This document shows, piece after piece, positions 36,940-45,934 of a stretch of 58,245 bases of DNA (position 1 is its first letter; each line of letters begins with the position of its first letter). The translations under genes and the position numbers were made by a program. This DNA comes from an uncultured Prevotellaceae bacterium (GTDB lineage Bacteria > Bacteroidota > Bacteroidia > Bacteroidales > Bacteroidaceae). Below the pieces are notes generated by a model. That model saw nothing but the letters and a program-made list of their open reading frames with translations. It searched no databases and was not told the DNA's origin. The stretch spans positions 1-58,245 of the forward strand of contig CAMHKU010000005.1 of NCBI GenBank assembly GCA_946185805.1. The letters run 5' to 3'.

Positions 36940-38082
36940 ATGAGATTTACAGTATCAAGCACAGCACTGAGCAGCAAGCTCACCGCTCTTTCGCGAGTTA
37001 TCAACAGCAAGAATGCGCTGCCTATCCTTGGCGACTTTGTGTTCGACATCCAGGGGCAGACGCTCCATCTGACGGCCTCTGACAGCGAGAACACGATGCA
37101 TACCACGGTGGAGCTGGCCGAGAGCGACGCGCTGAAAAAAGGGCTGCGCAATATTGCCGACGCCATAGGCAATCATGACTTGCTGGAGGCTGTGAAAGGC
37201 TTCTCCGAGCAGCCCATCACCTTTGCCGTTGAGCAGGAAGGCAACCTAGTGAAGATCAGCTATCAGAACGGTCTCTTTTCGTTGCCCATAGAGAATGCCG
37301 ACGAGTTTCCCATTGCCCAGCAGGTGGGCGACGGCTGCACCGTCATCACCATGAGTAACACCCTGCTCGGCGAGAACATCAGCCGCACGCTGTTTGCCAC
37401 CGCCCAGGACGAGTTGCGCCCGGTGATGAACGGTATTTATTTCGACCTGACGCCGGAGTGCCTGTCCGTAGTAGCCTCTGACGGTCATAAGCTGGTGCGC
37501 AATAAGCTTTACGACATCAAGAGCGAGCAGCCCGCCGCCTTTATCTTGCCCAAGAAGCCAGCCACCCTGCTGAAGAACCTGCTGGGCAAGGACGGTGCCG
37601 AGGTGACCATCCGCTTCGACGAGCGGAATGCCGAAATCAACTATGGCGACGGCACTATCCAGTGTCGCCTGATAGAGGGACGATACCCCAACTATAACTC
37701 CGTGATACCCCAGAACAACCCCAACGAGCTGCGTGCCGACCGCAACGGTCTGCTCTCGGCGCTGCGTCGCGTGCAGCCCTTTGCCAATAATTCGAGCAAC
37801 CTGATACGTTTCCGCGTGGAAGGCTCCATGCTGCAGCTCGATGCCGAGGACTACGACTTCTCGAAGACGGCCACCGAGCGCATGACCTGCGACTACAACG
37901 GCGTGCCGATGAGTATCGGGTTCAAAGGCTCGTCGTTCATTGAGATTCTGAGCAACTTCGACTGTGCTGAGGTCATCATCCGACTGGCTGACCCCTCGCG
38001 CGCCGGGCTGGTGCTGCCGTCGGAGCAGCCTGAGGGTCAGGACGTGCTGATGCTGATGATGCCCATGCTGTTGAACGACTAA
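36940..38082 (+). CDS. dnaN: DNA polymerase III beta subunit (sliding clamp)
   Basis: MRFTVSSTALSSKLTALSRVINSKNALPILGDFVFDI; VASDGHKLVR; C-terminal LMLMMPMLLND. Confidence 0.95.
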   Translation: MRFTVSSTALSSKLTALSRVINSKNALPILGDFVFDIQGQTLHLTASDSENTMHTTVELAESDALKKGLRNIADAIGNHDLLEAVKGFSEQPITFAVEQEGNLVKISYQNGLFSLPIENADEFPIAQQVGDGCTVITMSNTLLGENISRTLFATAQDELRPVMNGIYFDLTPECLSVVASDGHKLVRNKLYDIKSEQPAAFILPKKPATLLKNLLGKDGAEVTIRFDERNAEINYGDGTIQCRLIEGRYPNYNSVIPQNNPNELRADRNGLLSALRRVQPFANNSSNLIRFRVEGSMLQLDAEDYDFSKTATERMTCDYNGVPMSIGFKGSSFIEILSNFDCAEVIIRLADPSRAGLVLPSEQPEGQDVLMLMMPMLLND

Positions 38083-38085
38083 GAA

Positions 38086-38120
38086 AGTTGAGTGTTGAGT
38101 GTTGAGATTTGAGAATTGTA
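38086..38120. repeat. Heptanucleotide array (TGTTGAG-type, 4-5 units)
   Basis: agttgag tgttgag tgttgag atttgag aattgta. Confidence 0.9.
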
Positions 38121-38124
38121 AACG

Positions 38125-38943
38125 ATGAAACTTAATCTGCAAAAGCCACTGGTCATTTTCGACCTTGAGACGACGGGGCTCGACCTGGTGCACGACCGCA
38201 TTATACAGATATCATATATTAAGGTGTTTCCCGACGGCCGCGAGGAGCGTGGCAACGAGATTGTGAACCCCGAGTGCCCCATACTGCCGGTGATTACCCA
38301 GCTGACGGGCATCTCTGACGACGACGTGAAAGACAAACCGACGTTTAAGCAGCTCAGTGCCAAGCTGGCTGCAACGTTTATGGGAAGTGATATCGCCGGC
38401 TTCAACTCCAATCACTTCGACGTGCCACTGCTGGCAGAGGAGTTCCTGCGTGCCGGCATCGACTTCGATTTCTCCAAGTGCCGTCTGATAGATGCGCAGA
38501 CCATCTTCCACAAGATGGAGCGCCGCAATCTGGCCGCCGCCTATAAATTCTATTGCGGGCGCAAGATGGAAGACGACTTCGAGGCTCACCGTGCCGATCA
38601 GGACACCGAGGCTACTTATCGCGTGCTCATGGGCGAACTCGACAAATATGCCCCTGGTGCCAACGAAGACCCGGAGAAGGTGCTCGACAACGATATGGAC
38701 AAGCTGGCGGAGTTCTCTAAGCTGAACGACAACGTAGACTTTGCCGGGCGCATCGTCTGGGCAGAGGTCGACGGCAAGCGCACCGAGGTGTTCAACTTCG
38801 GCAAGCACAAGGGCAAGCCTGTGAGCGATGTGCTGCGCTTCGATCCTGGCTACTACAGCTGGATTCTCGGTGGCGACTTCACCTATAACACCAAGCAGGT
38901 GCTCACGCGCATCCGCCTGCGCGAGGCCGGCGGCCGGCGGTAG
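38125..38943 (+). CDS. 3'-5' exonuclease (DnaQ/epsilon-like)
   Basis: VIFDLETTGLD; GFNSNHFDVPLL; HRADQDTEAT. Confidence 0.92.
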   Translation: MKLNLQKPLVIFDLETTGLDLVHDRIIQISYIKVFPDGREERGNEIVNPECPILPVITQLTGISDDDVKDKPTFKQLSAKLAATFMGSDIAGFNSNHFDVPLLAEEFLRAGIDFDFSKCRLIDAQTIFHKMERRNLAAAYKFYCGRKMEDDFEAHRADQDTEATYRVLMGELDKYAPGANEDPEKVLDNDMDKLAEFSKLNDNVDFAGRIVWAEVDGKRTEVFNFGKHKGKPVSDVLRFDPGYYSWILGGDFTYNTKQVLTRIRLREAGGRR

Positions 38944-39002
38944 GCGGCCTACGGCCTAAATGATAAATGATAATGCACGGCGGACAAAACGGTAAATGAG
39001 GC

Positions 39003-39956
39003 ATGAGGGACAACAGAGTTGATATATTTGTATTGAAACTTGGCCGATGGTGGCTTGTGAGTTTATCATTTGTCATTTGTCATTTGTCGTTTAGCCTTAG
39101 CGCCAGGGCGCAGGAACTGGAAGCCAAGATTAACATCAACCACCAGAAGGTGCAGGGCACTGATGCCTCAGTGTTCGACAACCTGCAGCAGACGCTGGAG
39201 CAGTTTGTCAACGACCGCCAGTGGACAGAACTTCAGTTTCAGGAGAACGAGCGCATACAGTGTACGTTCAACATCACTGTCGACAAATACAAGCAGGACG
39301 AGAATATGTTTGAGTGTACGGCGATTATACAGGCCAACCGCCCTGTGTATAACTCAGCCTATACCACCACTATCTATAACAATACCGACAAGCAGTTCCA
39401 GTTCACGTTTGCGCAGTTCGATCAGCTGAACTTCAACGACGAGACCATTGACAACCAGCTGACGGCGCTCTTCGCCTATTACGCCTACCTCATCATAGGT
39501 CTCGACCTCGACACCTTTGCGCCCATGGGCGGCACCGACATCCTGCAGCGCTGTATGTATCTGGTGAACAATGCCCAGGACTTGGGGTTCCCCGGGTGGA
39601 AATCGTTTGAAGACTCGCGCAACCGCTTTGCCATTATCAACGACTATCTGGACGAGGCCATGCGCCCCTTCCGGCAGCTGCAGTACGACTACTACCGCAA
39701 GGGACTCGACGAGATGGCCAACAACGTGGAGCGCGGGCGCACCGAGGTGACCACGGCCCTGGAGACCCACCTGAAGAAAGCCCACGAGGACAAGCCGCTG
39801 TCGCTGCTGCCGCAGATATGGACCGACTACAAGAAAGACGAGCTGGCCAATATCTATAAAGGTAAGGGCACGCAGAAGGAGAAGGAGTCGGTCTACGACG
39901 TGCTCTTCGGCATCAACGCCTCGCAGAACGGCACGTGGGAGAAGATAAAGAATTAA
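39003..39956 (+). CDS. porD: DUF4835/PorD-like protein
   Basis: Signal peptide then QELEAKININHQKVQGTDASVFDNLQQTLEQFVNDRQWTELQF. Confidence 0.88.
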   Translation: MRDNRVDIFVLKLGRWWLVSLSFVICHLSFSLSARAQELEAKININHQKVQGTDASVFDNLQQTLEQFVNDRQWTELQFQENERIQCTFNITVDKYKQDENMFECTAIIQANRPVYNSAYTTTIYNNTDKQFQFTFAQFDQLNFNDETIDNQLTALFAYYAYLIIGLDLDTFAPMGGTDILQRCMYLVNNAQDLGFPGWKSFEDSRNRFAIINDYLDEAMRPFRQLQYDYYRKGLDEMANNVERGRTEVTTALETHLKKAHEDKPLSLLPQIWTDYKKDELANIYKGKGTQKEKESVYDVLFGINASQNGTWEKIKN

Positions 39957-39963
39957 GAATATT

Positions 39964-41622
39964 ATGCTACGGCAACTGTATATCAAGAATTTTACGCTGA
40001 TAGATGAGCTCAACATTGAGCTGCATCCCGGCTTCTCGGTGATTACCGGCGAGACGGGTGCCGGCAAGAGTATCATCCTGGGAGCTATCGGCCTGCTGTT
40101 AGGACAGCGTGCCGATTCCAAGACTGTGAAGCAAGGTTCAGAGAAGTGTGTCATCGAGGCACACTTCGACTTGTCTAAATACCAGATGGCGTCGTTCTTT
40201 GCCGACAACGACATCGAGTACGACGCAGAGGACACCATCATCCGCCGCGAGCTGACGGCCGCCGGCAAGAGCCGCGCCTTTATCAACGACACGCCGGTGG
40301 CGCTGACCACGCTCAAGGAACTGGGCGAGCAGCTTGTGGACGTGCACTCGCAGCACCAGAACCTGCTGCTGCAGAAGCATGACTTCCAACTCTCGGTGGT
40401 AGACATCATTGCCGCCGACGCCAAGGAGCTGGCTGCCTACAGGCAGGCTTTCGCCGCCTATCATGAGGCTGAGCAGCAACTGGCAGAGCTGAAGGCCGCC
40501 ATAGAGCGCAACCGCGAGAATGTAGACTTCCTGCAGTTCCAGCATCAGGAACTGGCTGACGCCCGCCTTGCAGACGGCGAGCAGGAGGAGCTGGAGCAGA
40601 AGAGCGAGACGATGACCCACGCCGAAGACATCAAGAGTGCCCTCTATGAGGCCGACCATGCCCTCTCGGCCGACGGCACCGGCATCATAGGCTCCCTGCG
40701 CACGGCTATCAGCGCCCTGCAGGGCATAGCCCCCGTCTTTCCCGTCGTCAAGGAGCTGGCCGAGCGCATGGATACAACCTATATCGAGTTGAAAGATGTG
40801 GCCCAGGAGGTGAGCAGCCGCTTGGAGAACGTAGACTTCGACCCTGCCGAGCTCGACAGTATCAACGACCGTCTGGACCGCCTCTATGACCTGGAGAAGA
40901 AATACCATGTAGAGACGGTCGCCGAACTCATTGCCAAGCGCGACGAACTGCAACAGCAACTCTCGGCCATCGACAACAGCGAAGAGGCCGTAGAAACCCA
41001 GCAGGCCCGCTGCCGTGAGTTGCAGAAGCGCTGTCAGGAACAGGCCGACGTGCTGACGGCCATGCGCGCCAAGGCAGCCAAGGCGATAGAGAAGGATATG
41101 CTCTCGCGCCTCGTGCCATTGGGTATGCCCAACGTGCGCTTTGCCATACAGATAGAGCGGGCGGCGCTCGCTGCCGGCGGACAGGACAGGGTGCAGTTTC
41201 TCTTCTCGGCCAACACGTCGACACCCTTGCAGCCGGTGGCCATGGTGGCCTCCGGCGGCGAGATTGCCCGTGTCATGCTGTCGCTGAAGGCGATGATCAG
41301 CGGGGCCGTGAAGCTGCCAACCATTATCTTCGACGAGATAGACACCGGCGTCAGCGGCAAGATTGCCGAACAGATGGCCAGAATGATGCGCGAGATGGGC
41401 GAGGCCGACCGTCAGGTGATCAGTATCACCCACCTGCCACAAATTGCCGCTCTAGGCACCAGCCATTACAAGGTTGCCAAGCGCGAAACCGACAAGGGCA
41501 CTGCCAGCAGTATGACCGAGCTGTCGGCCGATGAGCGCGTCACGGAAATCGCCCAGATGCTCAGTGGCAGCGACATCACCGCCGCCGCCATGGAAAATGC
41601 GCGGCAACTGCTGAAGAATTGA
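39964..41622 (+). CDS. recN: DNA repair protein RecN
   Basis: LYIKNFTLIDELNIELHPGFSVITGETGAGKSIILGAIGLLLG; IIFDEIDTGVSGKIAEQMARMM. Confidence 0.96.
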   Translation: MLRQLYIKNFTLIDELNIELHPGFSVITGETGAGKSIILGAIGLLLGQRADSKTVKQGSEKCVIEAHFDLSKYQMASFFADNDIEYDAEDTIIRRELTAAGKSRAFINDTPVALTTLKELGEQLVDVHSQHQNLLLQKHDFQLSVVDIIAADAKELAAYRQAFAAYHEAEQQLAELKAAIERNRENVDFLQFQHQELADARLADGEQEELEQKSETMTHAEDIKSALYEADHALSADGTGIIGSLRTAISALQGIAPVFPVVKELAERMDTTYIELKDVAQEVSSRLENVDFDPAELDSINDRLDRLYDLEKKYHVETVAELIAKRDELQQQLSAIDNSEEAVETQQARCRELQKRCQEQADVLTAMRAKAAKAIEKDMLSRLVPLGMPNVRFAIQIERAALAAGGQDRVQFLFSANTSTPLQPVAMVASGGEIARVMLSLKAMISGAVKLPTIIFDEIDTGVSGKIAEQMARMMREMGEADRQVISITHLPQIAALGTSHYKVAKRETDKGTASSMTELSADERVTEIAQMLSGSDITAAAMENARQLLKN

Positions 41623-41852
41623 AGGATTGAAGGACTGAAGGATTGAAGAATAGAAGAATTGGGTTCTGTAAGATTTTGTGTGGATGGTTAAATGTTTTTT
41701 GTAAAACAGATAAAAACCAGAAAAACCGATGAAAAAATCATACCGCCAGTCTGCTTTGTTTTTTCCTGTTTTTCCTGTTTTTCTCTGTTTTCCAAAAACG
41801 AATGTTCAACCCATACAATATCTAGTAGAACCAAGAATTTAAAAGTTTAAGA

Positions 41853-43523
41853 ATGAGAAAGATACTACTCCTGTTAATAGCGCTTAATATGTCGCTGACA
41901 ACGTTGCCAGCTCAGCCGTCGTGGACTAAGAAGGCCTTAAAGTCGGTGTTCACGCTGAAGACGTTCAGCGCCGACGGTTCACTCCTGGGTAGCACCAACG
42001 GATTCTTCGTTGGCGAGCAGGGCGAGGCCGTCAGCAGCTTTTCACCCTTCAAGGGTGCCTCGTCGGCCATCGTCATCGACGCCCAGGGCAAGGAGATGCC
42101 GGTGGCCTGCATGCTCGGCGCCAACGACACCTACGACGTGGCGAAGTTCCGTGTGGAGGCCAAGAAGACCGTGCCGCTGACCATCGCCGCCAGTGCCGCC
42201 GGCGAGCAGACTGCCGTATGGCTGCTGCCCTATCACGACCAGAAAAACCTGACCCAGGGCACCGTGCGCAAGGCTGAGAGTTTCAAGGACTATTACACCT
42301 ACTACACCGTGGCGCTTAACATGCCCGAGGGCACCGCCAGCTGCCCGCTGATGAATGCCGAGGGCGAGGTTATCGGACTGATGCAGCAGCCCTATAAGCA
42401 GGGCGACACGCTGAGCTATGCCGTGAGCGCGCGCTTTGCCGACTCGCTGGCCATCAACGGCCTGAGCATCAACGACCCCACGCTGCGCGCCACGCTGATT
42501 AAGAAAGACCTGCCGGCCACGCTGAGTCAGGCGCAGCTGACGCTCTACCTGGCAGAAGCGTCGCTCGACTCGGCCGCTTACGTCCAGCTGCTGCACGATT
42601 TCATTGACCGATTCCCCAATGCCCCTGACGGCTATACCTACTGTGCACAGATGGAGACCGCCCAGAAAGACTTCGGCGCCGCCACCCGCGACATGGAGCA
42701 GGCTATCAAGGTGGCCGAGAAGAAAGATGAGGCTCACTTCACCTATTCCAAGCTCATCTACCAGAAGGAAATCTATATGAGCCAGACACCCTACGACGGA
42801 TGGTCGCTTGACAAAGCCCTCGACGAGGCGCGCCAAGCCGAGGCTATCAATCCGCTGCCCGTCTACCGCCATCAGCAGGCTATCATACTCTACGCCCAGA
42901 AAAAGTTCAGCGATGCCGACGCCATCTATCAGGGCCTTTACGGCAGCGACCTGCGTAGTGCCAACCTTTTCTATGAGGGTTCGCGCTGCAAGGCCATGAT
43001 GGCCGACACGCTCAGCCAGATTGCCCTGCTTGACAGCTGCGTAGCCATGTTCAGCAAGCCTTACCTCAAGGAGGCTGCCCCTTACCTCATGGCCCGTGCC
43101 CAGGTGCTGATGGACGCCCATCGCTATCGCGACGCCGTCAACGACCTCAACGACTATGAGAAGCTGATGCAGGCCACCGTCAACGCTAACTTCTACTACG
43201 TGCGCTATCAGGCTGAGGTCGGCGGACGTCTCTTCCAGCAGGCGCTCAACGACATAGACCATGCCATTACCATGGAGCCGCAATACGACCTCTACTATGC
43301 CGAGAAGGCATCGCTGCAGGTGCGTGTGGGCATGTTCGACGAGGCTATAGACACCGCCACCAAGGGTATAGAGGTGGCTCCCGACCATAGCGACGGCTAC
43401 CTCTTCTTAGGCATTGCCCAGTGTCTGAAAGGACAGAAGGCCGAGGGCGTCAAGAATCTGCAGAAAGCCAAGGAACTCGGCGACCCGCAGGCCGATGGCT
43501 TGATAGAAAAATACTCGAAATAA
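41853..43523 (+). CDS. Exported TPR protein with N-terminal trypsin-like/protease-fold region
   Basis: Signal peptide; SVFTLKTFSADGSLLGSTNGFFVGEQGEAVSSFSPF; TPR-like C-terminal repeats. Confidence 0.72.
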   Translation: MRKILLLLIALNMSLTTLPAQPSWTKKALKSVFTLKTFSADGSLLGSTNGFFVGEQGEAVSSFSPFKGASSAIVIDAQGKEMPVACMLGANDTYDVAKFRVEAKKTVPLTIAASAAGEQTAVWLLPYHDQKNLTQGTVRKAESFKDYYTYYTVALNMPEGTASCPLMNAEGEVIGLMQQPYKQGDTLSYAVSARFADSLAINGLSINDPTLRATLIKKDLPATLSQAQLTLYLAEASLDSAAYVQLLHDFIDRFPNAPDGYTYCAQMETAQKDFGAATRDMEQAIKVAEKKDEAHFTYSKLIYQKEIYMSQTPYDGWSLDKALDEARQAEAINPLPVYRHQQAIILYAQKKFSDADAIYQGLYGSDLRSANLFYEGSRCKAMMADTLSQIALLDSCVAMFSKPYLKEAAPYLMARAQVLMDAHRYRDAVNDLNDYEKLMQATVNANFYYVRYQAEVGGRLFQQALNDIDHAITMEPQYDLYYAEKASLQVRVGMFDEAIDTATKGIEVAPDHSDGYLFLGIAQCLKGQKAEGVKNLQKAKELGDPQADGLIEKYSK

Positions 43524-43565
43524 AGTAGCGGCGGAAAGCCTGCCCAATATCTGTGCAGAGCTATG

Positions 43566-45173
43566 TCAGAAGGGTAGGGGGCCGTCGCCCGGTGGCGGCA
43601 GCGGACTGCCGCCGAAGCCGCCGTCCTGAGGGCCGCCGAAACCGCCGTCCTGAGGGTCGCCGAAGCCTGCGGCTTGAGCGGCACCAAAGGGTGCACTGCC
43701 GTCAGCCCCGTTAATCTTAGACCCTATAATTTCGCCGCCACCCTGCTTGGTGTGGCCTATCTGCGTATCCTCAGGATTCTCAAAGCGGGTGAACTCGCCG
43801 CGGAAGGTCAGCAGCACGTCGCCCGTGGCACCCTTACGGTGCTTGGCAATGATAATCTGCGCCATGCCGTGCAGGTCTCGGCCGTTGTCGTCCTGATAGA
43901 TGTGGTAGTATTCTGGACGGTGTACAAAGAGCACCATGTCGGCATCCTGCTCGATGGCTCCCGACTCACGCAGGTCGCTCAGCTGCGGGCGCTTGCCCTC
44001 CAGACCCTCGCGGCTTTCCACGCCGCGGTTCAGCTGCGACAGTGCCAGGATAGGAATGTTCAGTTCCTTGGCCAGCCCCTTCAGCGAGCGCGAGATGGTC
44101 GATACCTCTTCCTGTCGCGATGAGAATCGCATGCCGTTGGCGTTCATCAGCTGCAAATAGTCAATCATGATGATGCCCACATCGTGCTCGCGTACCAGCC
44201 GTCGTGCCTTCGTACGTAGTTCGAATACCGAGAGTCCTGGTGTGTCGTCCACATAGAGGGGTGCACCGTAGAGGGCGTTGATGCGCTTGTCTAAGCGGTC
44301 CCACTCGTCGGGCGTCAGCTGTCCGCTCTGCAGGTGCGAACCCTTGATTTCGCAGACATTGCTGATCAGGCGGTTCACCAGCTGCACGTTCGACATTTCC
44401 AACGAGAAGAAGGCGATGGGCTTCTTGTAGTCGGCAGCAATGTTTTTGGCCAGCGACAGTGCAAACGACGTCTTACCCATAGCCGGGCGCCCGGCAATGA
44501 TCACCAGGTCGCTGGCCTGCCAGCCGCTGGTCATGTCGTCGAGCTTATGATAGCCCGTGGGCACGCCCGTGAGGCCGTCGGTATTGGCGGCGGCTTTCTG
44601 TATGACGTCGATGGCGTTCTTGATGACGGGGTCTACCTGGGTGTAGTCCTTCTTCATGTTCTTCTGCGACAGCTCAAAGAGGGCACCCTCGGCATGCTGC
44701 ATCAGGTCGTCGACATCTATGGTCTCGTCGAAAGCTTTTGTCTCAATGTCGCTGGCAAACGAGATGAGCTGGCGGGCCAGGAACTTCTGGGCAATGATAT
44801 TGGCATGATACTCGATATTGGCCGACGAGGCCACACGGCCCGACAGCTCGGCAATATACACCGGTCCGCCCACATTCTCCAGTTCGCCGCTCTTCGACAG
44901 CTGGTCGGTGACGGTGATGATGTCTATAGGCTTCTCGGCCAGTGCTAGGTCGCGTATGGCGGTGTACACCTTCTGGTTGCGCGGTTCGTAGAAGCTCTCG
45001 GGGTGCAGAATCTCGCACACCACGCTGTAGGCATCCTTGTCGATCATCAGGGCGCCGAGCACGGTTTTCTCTACGTCTAAGGCTTGCGGCTGCAGGTGGC
45101 CGTAGGTGTTGTCAATGGGTTGTGGAGTGTGCCGCGGACGGCGGCTGTTGTTGGGCGTATTGTTGTCAGGCAT
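43566..45173 (-). CDS. dnaB: Replicative DNA helicase
   Basis: Walker A GRPAMGKTSFALS; DYLQLM; LSQLNRGVESR; DLRESGAIEQDADMVLFVHRPEYY. Confidence 0.96.
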   Translation of the reverse strand: MPDNNTPNNSRRPRHTPQPIDNTYGHLQPQALDVEKTVLGALMIDKDAYSVVCEILHPESFYEPRNQKVYTAIRDLALAEKPIDIITVTDQLSKSGELENVGGPVYIAELSGRVASSANIEYHANIIAQKFLARQLISFASDIETKAFDETIDVDDLMQHAEGALFELSQKNMKKDYTQVDPVIKNAIDVIQKAAANTDGLTGVPTGYHKLDDMTSGWQASDLVIIAGRPAMGKTSFALSLAKNIAADYKKPIAFFSLEMSNVQLVNRLISNVCEIKGSHLQSGQLTPDEWDRLDKRINALYGAPLYVDDTPGLSVFELRTKARRLVREHDVGIIMIDYLQLMNANGMRFSSRQEEVSTISRSLKGLAKELNIPILALSQLNRGVESREGLEGKRPQLSDLRESGAIEQDADMVLFVHRPEYYHIYQDDNGRDLHGMAQIIIAKHRKGATGDVLLTFRGEFTRFENPEDTQIGHTKQGGGEIIGSKINGADGSAPFGAAQAAGFGDPQDGGFGGPQDGGFGGSPLPPPGDGPLPF

Positions 45174-45193
45174 GTCGATAATATTTGGGCTTG

Positions 45194-45201
45194 CAAAGGT
45201 A
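45194..45201 (-). promoter_or_regulatory. -7 promoter box (TACCTTTG on the minus strand) for dnaB
   Basis: CAAAGGTA on plus. Confidence 0.6.
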
Positions 45202-45280
45202 CGAAATTATTCTGATATGCCCAACGTGATTTTAGAACATTAACAACTTAAAACTTTGGAACTGTAAAGCCGCTTCGCCG

Positions 45281-45877
45281 TTATCTCAGGTCGATGACCT
45301 CAGCGTGAGGGAAATCCTTGGCGTTGAAGGTGAAGGTAGCGTCGCTCACCTGCCGCAGCTTCAGGTTGGTGATGTCAAACACGGTCCACTTCGTGCCCTG
45401 CAGCATCTTCACCTGAGTGGGGTAGTGGCTCTCCTTGTTGATGGTAATGAACACCTCCTTGATGCGGTCGCTCTTCTGTGCCGTCAGATGAACGATATAG
45501 TCTTTGCCCGACTTGTTCATAGTCATGTCGTAGCCCTGCTTGTAGAGGTTGATGAAGGTGTAGGGATTAATTTTCTGCAGCTGCGTGGCGTTGGGCGTGG
45601 TAACGTTTACCTCGTCGTTCTTCTTCATGTATGTCCACAGGGTCTTGCCGTCAAACCACATGGTGGCTACGGGCGTGGTGGCATGAAACTTGTTGCCTTT
45701 CAGGGCTATGGTGCCGCTGATGTCGCCCATGCCGCCGCTCATCTTGAAGTTGGCCTCAACGCCCCGCTTGTTGCTCACGATGGCGGCAGTCTTGTCGAGT
45801 ACACTCTTGGCCGTCTGTGCCACGACGGTAGCGCCGCCGGCCATCATCAATGCTAATGCTAAAACAATCTTTTTCAT
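45281..45877 (-). CDS. LolA-like outer-membrane lipoprotein carrier
   Basis: Signal peptide; KGNKFHATTPVATMWFDGKTLWTYMKKNDEVNVTTP. Confidence 0.88.
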   Translation of the reverse strand: MKKIVLALALMMAGGATVVAQTAKSVLDKTAAIVSNKRGVEANFKMSGGMGDISGTIALKGNKFHATTPVATMWFDGKTLWTYMKKNDEVNVTTPNATQLQKINPYTFINLYKQGYDMTMNKSGKDYIVHLTAQKSDRIKEVFITINKESHYPTQVKMLQGTKWTVFDITNLKLRQVSDATFTFNAKDFPHAEVIDLR

Positions 45878-45934
45878 ATTTAATATTTTCTGTGTTTGGA
45901 GATTTCGTGATGACTTGATGTCGTGATAATCATT

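Noticed and set aside
40138-43388. Antisense ORFs over recN and the TPR/protease gene
   Set aside because: Shadow ORFs; no independent promoter or family pattern.
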